Below are positions 1 through 8,937 of a DNA stretch of 64,000 bases, in pieces. Source of the DNA: Enterococcus xiangfangensis. GTDB lineage: Bacteria; Bacillota; Bacilli; Lactobacillales; Enterococcaceae. Within the stretch, counting starts at the first letter, position 1. Each line of letters starts with the position of its first letter. The translations under genes were made by a program, and so were the position numbers. The notes under the pieces are model-generated. The model saw only the letters and a program-made list of their open reading frames with translations. It had not been told where the DNA came from and did no database searches. The stretch is from the NCBI RefSeq assembly GCF_005405365.1, contig NZ_BJDX01000002.1, forward strand, positions 186,001 through 250,000. Direction: 5' to 3'.

Positions 1-204
1 ATCGCCGCATTACCACCAGTAGTACGGCAAAATGGTTCACCAAGAGCCGTAGCACCTCGGGTACCGATGGGCGCAAACGCTGGCGAACCACATAACATTG
101 AAATGCAATTAGGTATCTTACATGATACTCTAAGAAGTTTAGTATCAATCGAAACGCCAGGGAAAATTGTTCCATTACCTTATGAATACATTGCCCACGT
201 CTAA
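1..204 (+). CDS. prdB: D-proline reductase subunit PrdB, C-terminal 67 residues (5' end outside window)
   Basis: The reading frame is open from base 1 and ends at TAA 202-204. The translated tail contains AALPPVVRQNGSPRAVAP and GANAGEPHN and ends LPYEYIAHV, which I recognise as the C-terminus of the PrdB subunit of D-proline reductase. In the family, PrdB carries the catalytic selenocysteine in its middle part, which is upstream of this window, so the UGA/Sec codon cannot be seen. The enzyme reduces D-proline to 5-aminovalerate in Stickland-type fermentation. The genes that follow (prdD, prdE, prdF) and the Sec machinery further right support the call. Confidence 0.8.
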   Translation: MAALPPVVRQNGSPRAVAPRVPMGANAGEPHNIEMQLGILHDTLRSLVSIETPGKIVPLPYEYIAHV

Positions 205-350
205 ATCAAGAGGTTGATTTAATAAGTGCTCAGCGTCAAGAAATAAGCCGAAAATTCCAAAGATTACTTTTTAATTTTTGTGAATTTTCGACTCGTTTCT
301 ATAGATGCTACTTACTTAATCACCGTTTACTTTGAAAGCAGGTGTGAATA

Positions 351-1088
351 ATGCGAGGCGAAACTTTAAAGATCAAAGTTTTTCATATGGATGAAGTCAC
401 TGTAGGCAGCGACTTTCATATTGAACCAACACGGTTACAGATCAAGGAAGACTTTGATTGCCAAGACGCCGCTATTCAGAAGCTGACGATTCGATTACTC
501 CCACCACATCAACTAGCTGTTGAAACCAACACTATTATGGATATCATTCCGATTTCCACAAAAGTGTTGGGTGTGTTGGGTTCAGGGATCACGCATACAC
601 TTACCGGAGTTTCAGTCGTCATGACTGGAGCTATTGAAGAAGGGGAACAAATGCATGAATTTGGCTCTTCTGAGGGAGTATTGCGTGATCATTTAGTATT
701 GAATCAAGCGGGGACGCCTAACGCTAAGGATTACGTGATTTTAGTAGATCTCTTAGCCAAAAAGGGGACTCCTTTTAATCGTGAACTTTGTCTTAAAATG
801 TTTGCGATCGTGGATGAGTTTATTCAAGAAATTCGCGAAAAAATGAAGATGCTGGAAGGAAAAGACGCTTGTGAAGTCCATGTCTATGAAGAGAATGCCC
901 ATCCAGGTAAACCCAAAGTAGCCTTAGTCAAGCAAGTAGCGGGGCAAGGAGCGATGTATGATATGTTGCTTTACCCAAATGAGCCAAGCGGCTTCAAAGG
1001 CGGCTGTTCAATCATCGATATGAATAATATGCCCGTCTTTTTAACAGCAAATGAATATCGCGATGGAGCGATTCGTTCTATGGTTTAA
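351..1088 (+). CDS. prdD: PrdD-like D-proline reductase-associated protein
   Basis: 245 residues, soluble, no signal peptide. The ATG follows an AGGTG ribosome site with suitable spacing. The sequence resembles the N-terminal proprotein part of the pyruvoyl-type reductase subunits (PrdA/GrdE), with the stretch TKVLGVLGSGITHTLTGVSV and a GGCSIIDMNNMPVFLTANEY tail. In clostridia a gene of this length and type lies directly after prdB and is called prdD; its exact role is not settled. The 146-base gap from prdB holds only a weak hairpin (AAATCAA/TTGATTT at about 203-220). Position and length support PrdD; a diverged PrdA half-subunit is the alternative. Confidence 0.72.
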   Translation: MRGETLKIKVFHMDEVTVGSDFHIEPTRLQIKEDFDCQDAAIQKLTIRLLPPHQLAVETNTIMDIIPISTKVLGVLGSGITHTLTGVSVVMTGAIEEGEQMHEFGSSEGVLRDHLVLNQAGTPNAKDYVILVDLLAKKGTPFNRELCLKMFAIVDEFIQEIREKMKMLEGKDACEVHVYEENAHPGKPKVALVKQVAGQGAMYDMLLYPNEPSGFKGGCSIIDMNNMPVFLTANEYRDGAIRSMV

Positions 1089-1115
1089 CTGAATAATGGA
1101 CAGGTGGTGTCGTTA

Positions 1116-1595
1116 ATGGGGATTGGTCCATCAACAAAAGAAACTACACTACATCATTTCCAAGATCCGCTCGTGGATCTTCTAAGTAAGGACCCGGATA
1201 TTGACTTTCAAGGAGTCGTAGTCGTTGGGACACCGCAAAGTAATGCGATGAAATATCTAGTCGGGCAGCGTTCGGCAGCATGGTTAGAAGGCATGCGTAC
1301 GAATGGCGTGATCGCTACAACTGACGGCTGGGGCAACTCAGATGTAGATTTTGCGAATACCTTAGAAGAAGTTGGTCGTCGAGACATCAGCGTGATTGGA
1401 CTCAAGTTCATTGGTACACAAGCTAAATTTGTTGTAGAAAATGACTTCACCAAGCATGTTTTGGATTTTAATAAATCAGCTGAAGGGATCGAAACAGAAG
1501 TAGTTGGTGAAAATACTATCAATCATCAAGACGCAATCAAGGCGCTTGCGTCAATCAAATTAAAAATGCGAAAAGACAATCAGCAGTTACGCTGA
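1116..1595 (+). CDS. prdE: PrdE-like D-proline reductase-associated protein
   Basis: 159 residues from ATG 1116. Two in-frame GTG codons at 1104 and 1107 are possible starts, but AGGTGG at 1102-1107 is well placed as the ribosome site for the ATG, giving the family-like N-terminus MGIGPSTKETTLHHF. The protein contains VVVVGTPQS, DGWGNSDVDF and a C-terminal VVGENTIN segment, typical of the reductase component B/PrdE family. It follows prdD by 27 bases and precedes the racemase, the same order as in clostridial prd operons. No catalytic Sec or UGA lies within it. It is probably an accessory or structural part of the reductase complex; its biochemistry is not established. Confidence 0.72.
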   Translation: MGIGPSTKETTLHHFQDPLVDLLSKDPDIDFQGVVVVGTPQSNAMKYLVGQRSAAWLEGMRTNGVIATTDGWGNSDVDFANTLEEVGRRDISVIGLKFIGTQAKFVVENDFTKHVLDFNKSAEGIETEVVGENTINHQDAIKALASIKLKMRKDNQQLR

Positions 1596-1660
1596 TTATC
1601 CACAGTTGTCAAAAGAAATTATTTTTTATATTACGAAGATAGGAAATAAGGAGGGCAATC

Positions 1661-2677
1661 ATGAAAACATCAAAAATGATCTCAGCAATTGATACTCATA
1701 CAGCAGGTGAAGCTGCTCGTTTAATTATCGGTGGAATTCCAAAATTCCCTGGTGAAACAATGGCGGAAAAAAGAGCGTATCTTGAAAATGAAGCAGACGA
1801 TCTGCGTAAAATGTTAATGTTAGAACCGCGCGGACACCGTGATATGTTTGGAGCCTTTATCACTGAACCGGTGCATGAAGAAGCGGACTATGGAATCGTC
1901 TTCATGGATTCAGGTGGCTATTTGAACATGTGTGGCCACAATACGATCGCAGCGATGTCATCAGCTGTTGAACAAGGCTGGGTCGAAGTAAAAGAAGGCG
2001 ACCGCGAAGTGAACGTTGTTCAAGATACACCAGCTGGAATCGTTCATGGAACCGTTCATTTGGATGAAGACTATTCAGCAGAATCTGTTTCATTTGATAA
2101 TGTTGAATCGTTTCTTTATAAAGAAAATGTAACCGTCAACGTCCCTGAAATTGGTGAATTAACAATGGATATCTCCTTTGGCGGAAGCTTCTTTGCAATT
2201 TTGCCAGCTTCTTCAATTGGGTTAGAGATCAAGCCAGAAAATGCTTCAAAATTCAATGATCTAGGCATGATTATTCGGGATGCAGTAAATGAACAGATCG
2301 AAATTCAACACCCAACTTTGGAACATATTAAAACGGTTGATTTAGTCGAATTTTATGGTCCGGCAACTAGCCCAGACGCAACATTCCAAAATGTTGTCGT
2401 GTTTGGTGACGGACAAGTTGACCGCTCTCCTTGCGGAACAGGTACAAGTGCTAAACTTGCAACGTTATACGGCAAAGGTGAAATGAAAGTCGGCGATACA
2501 TTTGTGTATGAAAGTATTTTATGCACGAAATTTAAAGGCGAAATTGTTGAAGAGGCAGAAGTTGGAGGATACAAAGCTATTATTCCTCGTGTGACAGGAT
2601 CTGCCTATGTCACTGGATACAACACATTCTTGGTTGATCCGAAAGATTCCTTGAAAGAAGGGTTTCTTTTAGGTTAG
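1661..2677 (+). CDS. prdF: Proline racemase (PrdF)
   Basis: 338 residues, the usual length for proline racemases. The ATG follows an AAGGAGGG ribosome site. The two catalytic cysteines of the family are present: Cys91 in MCGHNTIA and Cys258 in DRSPCGTGTSAK. The enzyme interconverts L- and D-proline, using the two thiols as acid and base, and so supplies D-proline to the reductase encoded upstream. The C-terminal GYNTFLVDP stretch is also family-like. 4-hydroxyproline epimerase is a related alternative, but the prd context favours proline. Confidence 0.93.
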   Translation: MKTSKMISAIDTHTAGEAARLIIGGIPKFPGETMAEKRAYLENEADDLRKMLMLEPRGHRDMFGAFITEPVHEEADYGIVFMDSGGYLNMCGHNTIAAMSSAVEQGWVEVKEGDREVNVVQDTPAGIVHGTVHLDEDYSAESVSFDNVESFLYKENVTVNVPEIGELTMDISFGGSFFAILPASSIGLEIKPENASKFNDLGMIIRDAVNEQIEIQHPTLEHIKTVDLVEFYGPATSPDATFQNVVVFGDGQVDRSPCGTGTSAKLATLYGKGEMKVGDTFVYESILCTKFKGEIVEEAEVGGYKAIIPRVTGSAYVTGYNTFLVDPKDSLKEGFLLG

Positions 2678-2695
2678 AAATGAGGGAGAGATAAG

Positions 2696-3577
2696 ATGGT
2701 AACATTATTATTAGTGATTTACGTTGGTTTAATGGTAATGCATACTTTTGTAATGGGTCGCGATTTAGTTAAACATAAAAGCGATCTAGGAAAAGGCAAT
2801 TGGCTCGTTTCTGGTGTGATCGGCTTTGTCACTGATTTCTTGGATACATTAGGGATCGGCAGTTTTGCACCGACAACAATGTTATTAGACTTTACGAAAC
2901 AGTTGAGCCATGATCGGCTGTTGCCGGGGACACTAAACGTAGCGCATGCTATTCCTGTATTAGTAGAAGCATTTATCTTTACGACTGTAGTAGAAGTTTC
3001 TCCCGTAACATTATTCTCCTTAATTATTGCCGCGACGGTTGGATCATTTGTCGGTTCAAAATTCGTTACGAAATTGCCTGAGAAAAAGGTTCAATTTTGG
3101 ATGGGTTGGGCATTACTTATTACAGCGGTGTTGATGGGACTTCGTCAAACAGGTATGTTGAACATGTTAGGTGAAGGAAACACGGCGACTGCCTTAACAG
3201 GGATCAAATTAGTGATCGGTGTTGTTGTTAACTTTATTCTAGGTGCGTTGATGACGATCGGTGTTGGTTTATACGCACCATGTATGGCTTTAGTTTATAT
3301 GTTAGGTTTAAGCCCATTAGTTGCATTCCCAGTTATGATGGGTTCTTGTGCAGGCTTGATGCCGGTAGCAAGTTTGAACTTCGTCAAAGAAGGCGACTAT
3401 GCTCGGAAGGTCAGTCTAGCGATTACAATCGGTGGGATTATCGGAGTAATCATTGCCGCAAAATTTGTTACAGGATTAAACTTAGATATCTTAGCATGGA
3501 TCATTATCGTCGTGATTGTTTACACAGGGATCACTTATATCTTGAAGAGCCGTAAACCAGCGGTTGCTGTAGATTAA
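2696..3577 (+). CDS. TSUP (TauE/SafE) family membrane transporter
   Basis: 293 residues made almost wholly of hydrophobic segments, about eight predicted membrane helices. The N-terminal half has DFLDTLGIGSFAPTT and the C-terminal half repeats the pattern with GVGLYAPCMALVYMLG, the internal duplication expected of sulfite exporter TauE/SafE (TSUP) proteins. It starts 18 bases after prdF with a GAGGGAG ribosome site and is followed by a strong terminator, so it is the last gene of the prd operon. Known family substrates are small sulfur-containing or organic anions. Export of a sulfur or selenium compound, or of an organic acid product, would suit the context, but the substrate is not visible in the sequence. 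Confidence 0.8.
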   Translation: MVTLLLVIYVGLMVMHTFVMGRDLVKHKSDLGKGNWLVSGVIGFVTDFLDTLGIGSFAPTTMLLDFTKQLSHDRLLPGTLNVAHAIPVLVEAFIFTTVVEVSPVTLFSLIIAATVGSFVGSKFVTKLPEKKVQFWMGWALLITAVLMGLRQTGMLNMLGEGNTATALTGIKLVIGVVVNFILGALMTIGVGLYAPCMALVYMLGLSPLVAFPVMMGSCAGLMPVASLNFVKEGDYARKVSLAITIGGIIGVIIAAKFVTGLNLDILAWIIIVVIVYTGITYILKSRKPAVAVD

Positions 3578-3588
3578 TCGCTCTCTCT

Positions 3589-3622
3589 AACTACTTGCCT
3601 GACTAGGCAAGTAGTTTTTTTG
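3589..3622 (+). terminator. Terminator of the prd operon
   Basis: A 12-bp stem (AACTACTTGCCT pairing with AGGCAAGTAGTT) with a short loop is followed by a run of T. It ends the prd-TSUP transcription unit. Confidence 0.9.
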
Positions 3623-3780
3623 TTGTGAAAATTTTTGACTCAAAGTAAATCAGCAGTTGTTTTTTTAAGCGGAGAGTAACAAGGAGATATGATTGTTTAG
3701 GTCTTGTTTAAAACGAGTAGATCGATAAAAAGATCATTAATTTTTTTTGTGAATATAAAAACATTCGTCACGATTTGTGG

Positions 3781-3796
3781 TACTATGTGCATAGTA
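3781..3796. promoter_or_regulatory. Perfect 7-bp dyad upstream of selD, possible operator
   Basis: TACTATG-TG-CATAGTA is a perfect inverted repeat with a 2-base centre, about 120 bases upstream of selD in a gene-free stretch (3623-3917). No T run follows, so it is not a terminator. It may be a repressor site for the selenium operon or part of an upstream promoter. Confidence 0.35.
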
Positions 3797-3887
3797 TTGG
3801 AATCGTTCTATTTAATGAAAAAACGGTTTTGATTTAAGTATAAAAACTGGTCAAAGTTTACATAGAGAAACAAAAAACAACCTGTTA

Positions 3888-3893
3888 TAATAG
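3888..3893 (+). promoter_or_regulatory. Probable -10 box of the selenium operon
   Basis: TATAAT lies 24 bases before the chosen selD start. No consensus -35 box sits 17 bases upstream, so the promoter may be weak or activated. The rest of 3623-3900 is AT-rich and holds no gene I can support. Confidence 0.5.
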
Positions 3894-3917
3894 AAAACGT
3901 GAAGGATGGTGGAAAAG

Positions 3918-4940
3918 ATGGAGACCGTTCAACAATTGATTGTCTGCGGCGGCTGCAACGCAAAAATCGGACCAGGAAATCTGGGGGATTTACTGGCAGA
4001 TTTACCGAAGGCGACGAATGAAAATTTACTGGTGGGTTTTGACTCAACAGACGATGCGGCTGTTATTAAACTACGCGATGATTTAGCAATTATTCAAACA
4101 TTGGATTTTTTCCCAACGATGGTGACTGATCCTTATCTTTTTGGTAAGATTGCGGCAGCAAATGCATTAAGTGATGTTTACGCAATGGGGGGAGAAGTGC
4201 TATCGGCTTTGAATATCGTTGCTTTTCCAGAAGAAAAAGATTTGAATATATTGAAGGAAATCTTGCGGGGCGGGGCCGAAAAAGTGCAAGAAGCCGGTGC
4301 AATTTTAGCTGGCGGACACTCGATCCATGATCAGTCAGTAAAATACGGCTTATCAGTGACAGGCACGATCGATCCAACTAAAATTTATCAAAACAATACT
4401 TGTCAGCAAGGCGATCATTTGATTTTAACGAAACCGCTGGGAGTAAGTATCATTACGGTGGGCTATAGTGCAGAAGAAATTAGTGAAGAAGCATTTGTGA
4501 AAGCAACCACGAGCATGGAGACACTAAACAAATATGCAATGGATATTATTCGTAAATATTCAATCAATAGTTGTACGGATGTGACTGGTTTTGGCTTAGC
4601 AGGACATTTACATGAAATGCTGAATGAGCGTTTCAGTGCAGAGATCCAATCCAAAAATCTACCTTATTTCGAAGAAGCGTACCAAGGAGCAAAGGAATTT
4701 ATTTTAACTGCCGGTGGCCAACGCAATCGAAATTATATGGAAGCAAAGATTGATTTTCAAATCGATGATTTTGGGATTGAGGAATTATTGTTTGATCCAC
4801 AAACATCAGGCGGTCTATTAGTAAGTGTTCCAGCCGAAGAGGCGGCAGCTGTAGTACAAAAACTGCAAGCTGCTGATATTCCGGCGCAAGATTTTGGTGT
4901 AGTTATTGAAAAACAAAAAACAGAATTGATTGTTTATTAG
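3918..4940 (+). CDS. selD: Selenide, water dikinase SelD
   Basis: 340 residues from ATG 3918. The earlier in-frame ATG at 3906 sits directly on the purine-rich ribosome site, so the second ATG is preferred. SelD makes selenophosphate from selenide and ATP, the selenium donor for Sec-tRNA. The N-terminal [10 protein letters not shown] carries the catalytic Cys and the Lys three residues later (C-x-x-K); the catalytic residue is Cys, not Sec. The glycine-rich LAGGHS and the TSGGLL segment near the C-terminus are typical. It heads an operon with yedF, DUF3343, selB, an EF2568-type protein and selA. Confidence 0.95.
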   Translation: METVQQLIVCGGCNAKIGPGNLGDLLADLPKATNENLLVGFDSTDDAAVIKLRDDLAIIQTLDFFPTMVTDPYLFGKIAAANALSDVYAMGGEVLSALNIVAFPEEKDLNILKEILRGGAEKVQEAGAILAGGHSIHDQSVKYGLSVTGTIDPTKIYQNNTCQQGDHLILTKPLGVSIITVGYSAEEISEEAFVKATTSMETLNKYAMDIIRKYSINSCTDVTGFGLAGHLHEMLNERFSAEIQSKNLPYFEEAYQGAKEFILTAGGQRNRNYMEAKIDFQIDDFGIEELLFDPQTSGGLLVSVPAEEAAAVVQKLQAADIPAQDFGVVIEKQKTELIVY

Positions 4941-4956
4941 AGAGGTGGATCTAAAG

Positions 4957-5547
4957 ATGTTTAAAATCGATGCTTTAGGCAAGGCTTGTCCGTTACCTGT
5001 AATCGAAACAAAAAAAGCTTTGCGAGAACATACAGTTGTACAAACGTTAGTAGATAATGAGATTGCTACTCAGAACTTGAAAAAGATGGCAGATCAGTTA
5101 GGTTATATTTATCAAATGGATCAAGATGCACCAAGTCATTACACCGTAGTTATTTCAAAAGGAAATACTGATTTGACTGAAGAACTGCCGCAAGTCGCAG
5201 AACCAGCAGCGACGGTCGATGATTATATTGTAGTAGTAGATACGAATGTAATGGGCCGTGGTTCTGATGAATTAGGGAAAAATTTGTTAAAAGGGTTTAT
5301 TTATTCTGTAGCTGAACAAGATGTTTTGCCGCAAAAAATCATTTTTTACAATGGTGGCGTTCATTCAGTCGGGGAAGATTCAGACTCACTTGAAGATTTG
5401 CAGAACTTGGCCGACCAAGGAGTGGAAATCTATGCGTGTGGGGCTTGTTTGAACTTTTATGAACTAACGCCCGCCGTAGGAGAAGTCACGAATATGTATC
5501 GAATCGTAGAGATGATGCGTCAAGCACCAAAAATCGTAAAACCATAA
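4957..5547 (+). CDS. yedF: Selenium metabolism protein YedF (TusA/SirA plus DsrE-like domain)
   Basis: 196 residues from ATG 4957, behind AGAGGTGG. The N-terminal 70 residues form a TusA/SirA-like domain with the signature DALGKACPLPVIETKKAL, in which CPLP holds the sulfur- or selenium-carrying cysteine. After a linker, residues from about 85 on form a DsrE-like domain with YNGGVHSV and the cysteines of YACGACLNFY. This two-domain arrangement is the selenium-associated YedF type, which occurs next to selD in many genomes. It is thought to carry reduced sulfur or selenium to SelD; this is inferred from context and domain chemistry. Confidence 0.88.
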   Translation: MFKIDALGKACPLPVIETKKALREHTVVQTLVDNEIATQNLKKMADQLGYIYQMDQDAPSHYTVVISKGNTDLTEELPQVAEPAATVDDYIVVVDTNVMGRGSDELGKNLLKGFIYSVAEQDVLPQKIIFYNGGVHSVGEDSDSLEDLQNLADQGVEIYACGACLNFYELTPAVGEVTNMYRIVEMMRQAPKIVKP

Positions 5548-5560
5548 AGGAGCAGTTTTT

Positions 5561-5827
5561 ATGCAGACGTACGGTGTTGCTTTGTTCTATTCAACCCGGG
5601 AAGCCATGAAAGCTGAAGAAATCGCAAAGGAAGCCCAACTCGCTGTTCGAATCATTCCAACACCGGAAAAGATTCATGCTAGTTGCGGCTTTTCTTTGAA
5701 ATACCCACTGGCTGAAGAAAGTACGTTGCTCTCTTTACTTGCTGGTGCGCAGATTAATTCAGAAGGTTTTTATCATGCAACTCGCGAGGGTTTGAAAACA
5801 GAATATACGTTAAGAAAGGACAAATAG
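5561..5827 (+). CDS. DUF3343 small protein, putative Se/S carrier
   Basis: 88 residues. The ATG follows AAAGGAGC at good spacing. The sequence fits the DUF3343 family (YGVALFYSTREAMKAEEI, then a conserved cysteine in HASCGFSL), which typically accompanies yedF and selD. The single cysteine suggests a persulfide or selenopersulfide carrier role, but none has been shown as far as I know. Its TAG stop touches the selB ATG, so translation of the two is probably coupled. Confidence 0.75.
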   Translation: MQTYGVALFYSTREAMKAEEIAKEAQLAVRIIPTPEKIHASCGFSLKYPLAEESTLLSLLAGAQINSEGFYHATREGLKTEYTLRKDK

Positions 5828-7708
5828 ATGGCAAATATTGTGATTGGGACAGCAGGGCATATCGATCATGGGAAGACGACATTGATCAAAGCACTTACTG
5901 GGATCGAAACAGATACGACGAGCGAAGAAAAAAAACGCGGGATGTCGATCAATTTAGGGTTTGCTTATTTAGATCTGCCTAACAACCAGCGCGTTGGGAT
6001 CGTAGATGTACCGGGACACGAAAAATTTATCAAAAATATGGTTGCAGGCTTGCCAGGAATCAATCTAGTCTTGCTTGTGATTGATGCTGCGGAAGGAATT
6101 ATGCCGCAAACGAAAGAACACATCGATATTTTGACTTTATTAGGGATCCGTGATTTTTTGATCGTATTAACCAAGGTCGATACTGTCGATTCGGATTTGA
6201 AAGAATTAGTAATTGAGGATATTCGTGATCAATTAGTAGACACGCCGCTGGCTGAAGCGGATTTGATTGAAACAGATGCAGTAACAGGTACAGGAATCAA
6301 AGAATTATTGGAAAAAATCCAAGCTCATTCTGAAGAAGTACCAGAACGATCGAATAGCGGTTCGGCCCGGTTGAATGTGGATCGCGTATTTAGTGTGAAA
6401 GGATTTGGTACGGTCGTTACAGGAACATTATTGGATGGTGCGATCACTGTTGGAGCAGATTTGTATCTTTACCCAAGCGGAAAGAAAACTCGAGTAAGAA
6501 ATATCCAAGTTCATGAGACAGATGTAAAGAGTGCGCAGCCTGGTCAGCGAACCGCGTTGAATTTGGCCAATATCGCTACTGAAGAAATTCAGCGCGGCGA
6601 TGTGCTATCTGTTTCGGAAAAGTTGGAAGACACATGGATGTTGGATGTTAAAATTACTTGTCTGCCGGATGTAGACGGTGGGATTGGTTTATGGGATCGC
6701 GTACGGTTATTGATCGGAACCCGTGAAGTAATGGCTCGAACGGTTCCGTTAGGTGTTGATTGGATTGGTCCAGGCGAAGAAGGGTTCTTACAGCTGCGTT
6801 TAGAAGAACAAGTCGCGGTCAAAGAACGGGACCGGTTCATTTTACGTTCTTATTCACCGATGCAGACAATCGCAGGTGGTGAAGTTTTAGATGCTGCACC
6901 CCATAAACATCGCCGGTTCAAAGTTGAAATTCTCGAGAGTCTAAAGGCCAAAGAAGAAGGTAGCTTGGATGAATTGATCACTGATTTCATGGTCAACAAA
7001 AAACAACCCTTTACAAAAGAAAAAGTCTTGTTGGAGTATTTAGGTGTTGCTAAAGAAGAATTGCAACCTGTTTTGACAGAAATGGCAGCAGAAGATCGCG
7101 TGATTGAAACGTCGGTCGGCTATTTAGCGCATGTCAGCTACCAAAAATTGGTGAGCCAGGCAACAGAAATTTTATCGGCTTATCACAAACAATATCGTTT
7201 GCGTTTTGGTATGCCATTGGAAGAATTCCGTTCTCGTATGCGGGGCGTGTTGGCTGAAAAAGAGATCTCAGCGTTGATCGCTTTGCTGAAAAAAGATGTC
7301 GTCAAAGAGGCGAACGACAAATTGGCGTTACAAGATTTTGAAGTGACATTCAATAAATATCAACAAGCAGCCAAAGAAAAAATCGAACAGACGCTGGCTA
7401 AAAACGGTTATACACCGATTAAAAAAGAAGAATTATTTGATATAGACAAAAATGCGGCAGAAGTTTTAGAAGCTCTAAATGGGGATTCTGTTATCTTTTT
7501 AACGCATGAATATGTCTTATTAGGCGAGATCTTCGCTCAAGCAGTAAAACTTGTTCAAGACTATGTCGCAGAACATGGACAAATGACTTTAGGTGATTTC
7601 CGTGATTTAACAAATTCTAGTCGAAAATCATCCATGCTGATTTTAGAATATATGGATAAGCAGGAAATCACTAAACGTGTGGAAAATTATCGGGTCCTTG
7701 GAAGCTGA
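5828..7708 (+). CDS. selB: Selenocysteine-specific elongation factor SelB
   Basis: 626 residues. The GTPase domain has GTAGHIDHGKTTL (G1), DVPGHE (G3) and TKVD (G4), followed by EF-Tu-like beta-barrel domains and a long C-terminal region (from about 370) of the winged-helix type that binds the SECIS hairpin in selenoprotein mRNA. SelB brings Sec-tRNA(Sec) to in-frame UGA codons. ATG 5828 directly follows the stop of the DUF3343 gene. The length and C-terminal extension separate it from EF-Tu. Confidence 0.95.
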   Translation: MANIVIGTAGHIDHGKTTLIKALTGIETDTTSEEKKRGMSINLGFAYLDLPNNQRVGIVDVPGHEKFIKNMVAGLPGINLVLLVIDAAEGIMPQTKEHIDILTLLGIRDFLIVLTKVDTVDSDLKELVIEDIRDQLVDTPLAEADLIETDAVTGTGIKELLEKIQAHSEEVPERSNSGSARLNVDRVFSVKGFGTVVTGTLLDGAITVGADLYLYPSGKKTRVRNIQVHETDVKSAQPGQRTALNLANIATEEIQRGDVLSVSEKLEDTWMLDVKITCLPDVDGGIGLWDRVRLLIGTREVMARTVPLGVDWIGPGEEGFLQLRLEEQVAVKERDRFILRSYSPMQTIAGGEVLDAAPHKHRRFKVEILESLKAKEEGSLDELITDFMVNKKQPFTKEKVLLEYLGVAKEELQPVLTEMAAEDRVIETSVGYLAHVSYQKLVSQATEILSAYHKQYRLRFGMPLEEFRSRMRGVLAEKEISALIALLKKDVVKEANDKLALQDFEVTFNKYQQAAKEKIEQTLAKNGYTPIKKEELFDIDKNAAEVLEALNGDSVIFLTHEYVLLGEIFAQAVKLVQDYVAEHGQMTLGDFRDLTNSSRKSSMLILEYMDKQEITKRVENYRVLGS

Positions 7709-7797
7709 GCAAATTTTTTACAGGCTTGAGACAAATGGTTTAGCTGTAAAATTATTTTTGGAAAAATCAATGAACGTAAAGAGAGAAGGTTCAATGA

Positions 7798-8922
7798 ATG
7801 GGGATCTATTTAGATAATGCTGCCACAACTGCACAAAAACCAGCGGTAGTAGCTGAAGCGGTGATGGAAATCCTGCAAGGTGAATACGGCAATCCGTCTC
7901 GTGGTGCACATGGTTATTCTTTAGCCGGTTTTCGGGTGGCAGAAGCTGCGCGAAACAAAATCAAAGACTTGTTTAAAGCAGACCAGCGCTATGAAGTAGC
8001 GTTTACGAATAATGCTACGGTTGCGTTAAATGAAGTTTTAAAAGGGTTGATTCATCCTGGAGATCACGTAATTACAACAGATTGGGAACACAATTCAGTA
8101 TTACGCCCGCTGTACCAATTAGAAGCGCAAGGTGTCAGTTTCGATGTAGTAACGAGTGAAGCGGGTACTGGACGTTTAAATTACGAGCAGTTTGCTGAAA
8201 AAATCCGACCGGAAACGAAAGCCGTAATCTGCAATCATGCCAGCAATGTGACTGGCAATCGTCTAGAGCTTGAATGGGTCAAAGACTTTTGCGAGAAACA
8301 TCAGTTGTATTTGATCATTGATGCTTCCCAAACAGCCGGGGTCGTCCCAATTGACTTGACTGACGGAAAAATTGCCGCTGTTTGTTTCACGGGTCATAAA
8401 TCTTTGTATGGTCCACAAGGTACAGGTGGTGTTTGTCTGTTAAAAGAATTACCAATCGAACCCGTCATCACAGGCGGCGACGGGATGCAATCTTTTTCAA
8501 AAGTCCAGCCAAAAGAACTGCCAACATTGTTAGAAGCAGGCACATTAAATATCCCAGGTCTGGCTGGTTTAGCCGCAGGGATCCAATGGCTGCAAGAACA
8601 AAAGAAAGAGATGAAACTAGGAGATTATTTTTATCAAGAACTGCAAAAAATCGCTGGGGTGACGATTTACGGAGATTTCACTAATTCGCGAGTGGATGTT
8701 TTTTCGATCAATATCAAAGATGCGGAATCAGCCGTTGTCAGCGATTTATTGTGGGAGGAATATCAAATTGCGACACGTCCGGGCTATCACTGTGCACCAT
8801 TGATGCATGAAGCGTTAGGAACAGCTGATCGCGGAACCGTCCGTTTATCACTTTCGAGTTTTACTACTAAGACGGAGCTCGATCAAGTCTTGGCGGCATT
8901 AAAAAATCTGGCTTCACGCTGA
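7798..8922 (+). CDS. EF2568-type cysteine desulfurase family protein (aminotransferase class V)
   Basis: 374 residues of PLP-dependent class V aminotransferase fold. The N-terminal YLDNAATTAQKP and the PLP lysine in CFTGHKSLYGPQG are clear, and RPGYHCAP supplies the active-site cysteine that accepts sulfur or selenium. This subfamily was named from an E. faecalis protein encoded beside selD. The likely role is mobilising S or Se from cysteine or selenocysteine for SelD. ATG 7798 is used; an out-of-frame ATG lies at 7794. A short AT-rich gap separates it from selB with no terminator, so it is in the same operon. Confidence 0.88.
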   Translation: MGIYLDNAATTAQKPAVVAEAVMEILQGEYGNPSRGAHGYSLAGFRVAEAARNKIKDLFKADQRYEVAFTNNATVALNEVLKGLIHPGDHVITTDWEHNSVLRPLYQLEAQGVSFDVVTSEAGTGRLNYEQFAEKIRPETKAVICNHASNVTGNRLELEWVKDFCEKHQLYLIIDASQTAGVVPIDLTDGKIAAVCFTGHKSLYGPQGTGGVCLLKELPIEPVITGGDGMQSFSKVQPKELPTLLEAGTLNIPGLAGLAAGIQWLQEQKKEMKLGDYFYQELQKIAGVTIYGDFTNSRVDVFSINIKDAESAVVSDLLWEEYQIATRPGYHCAPLMHEALGTADRGTVRLSLSSFTTKTELDQVLAALKNLASR

Positions 8923-8937
8923 GAAAGCAGGGGAAAT

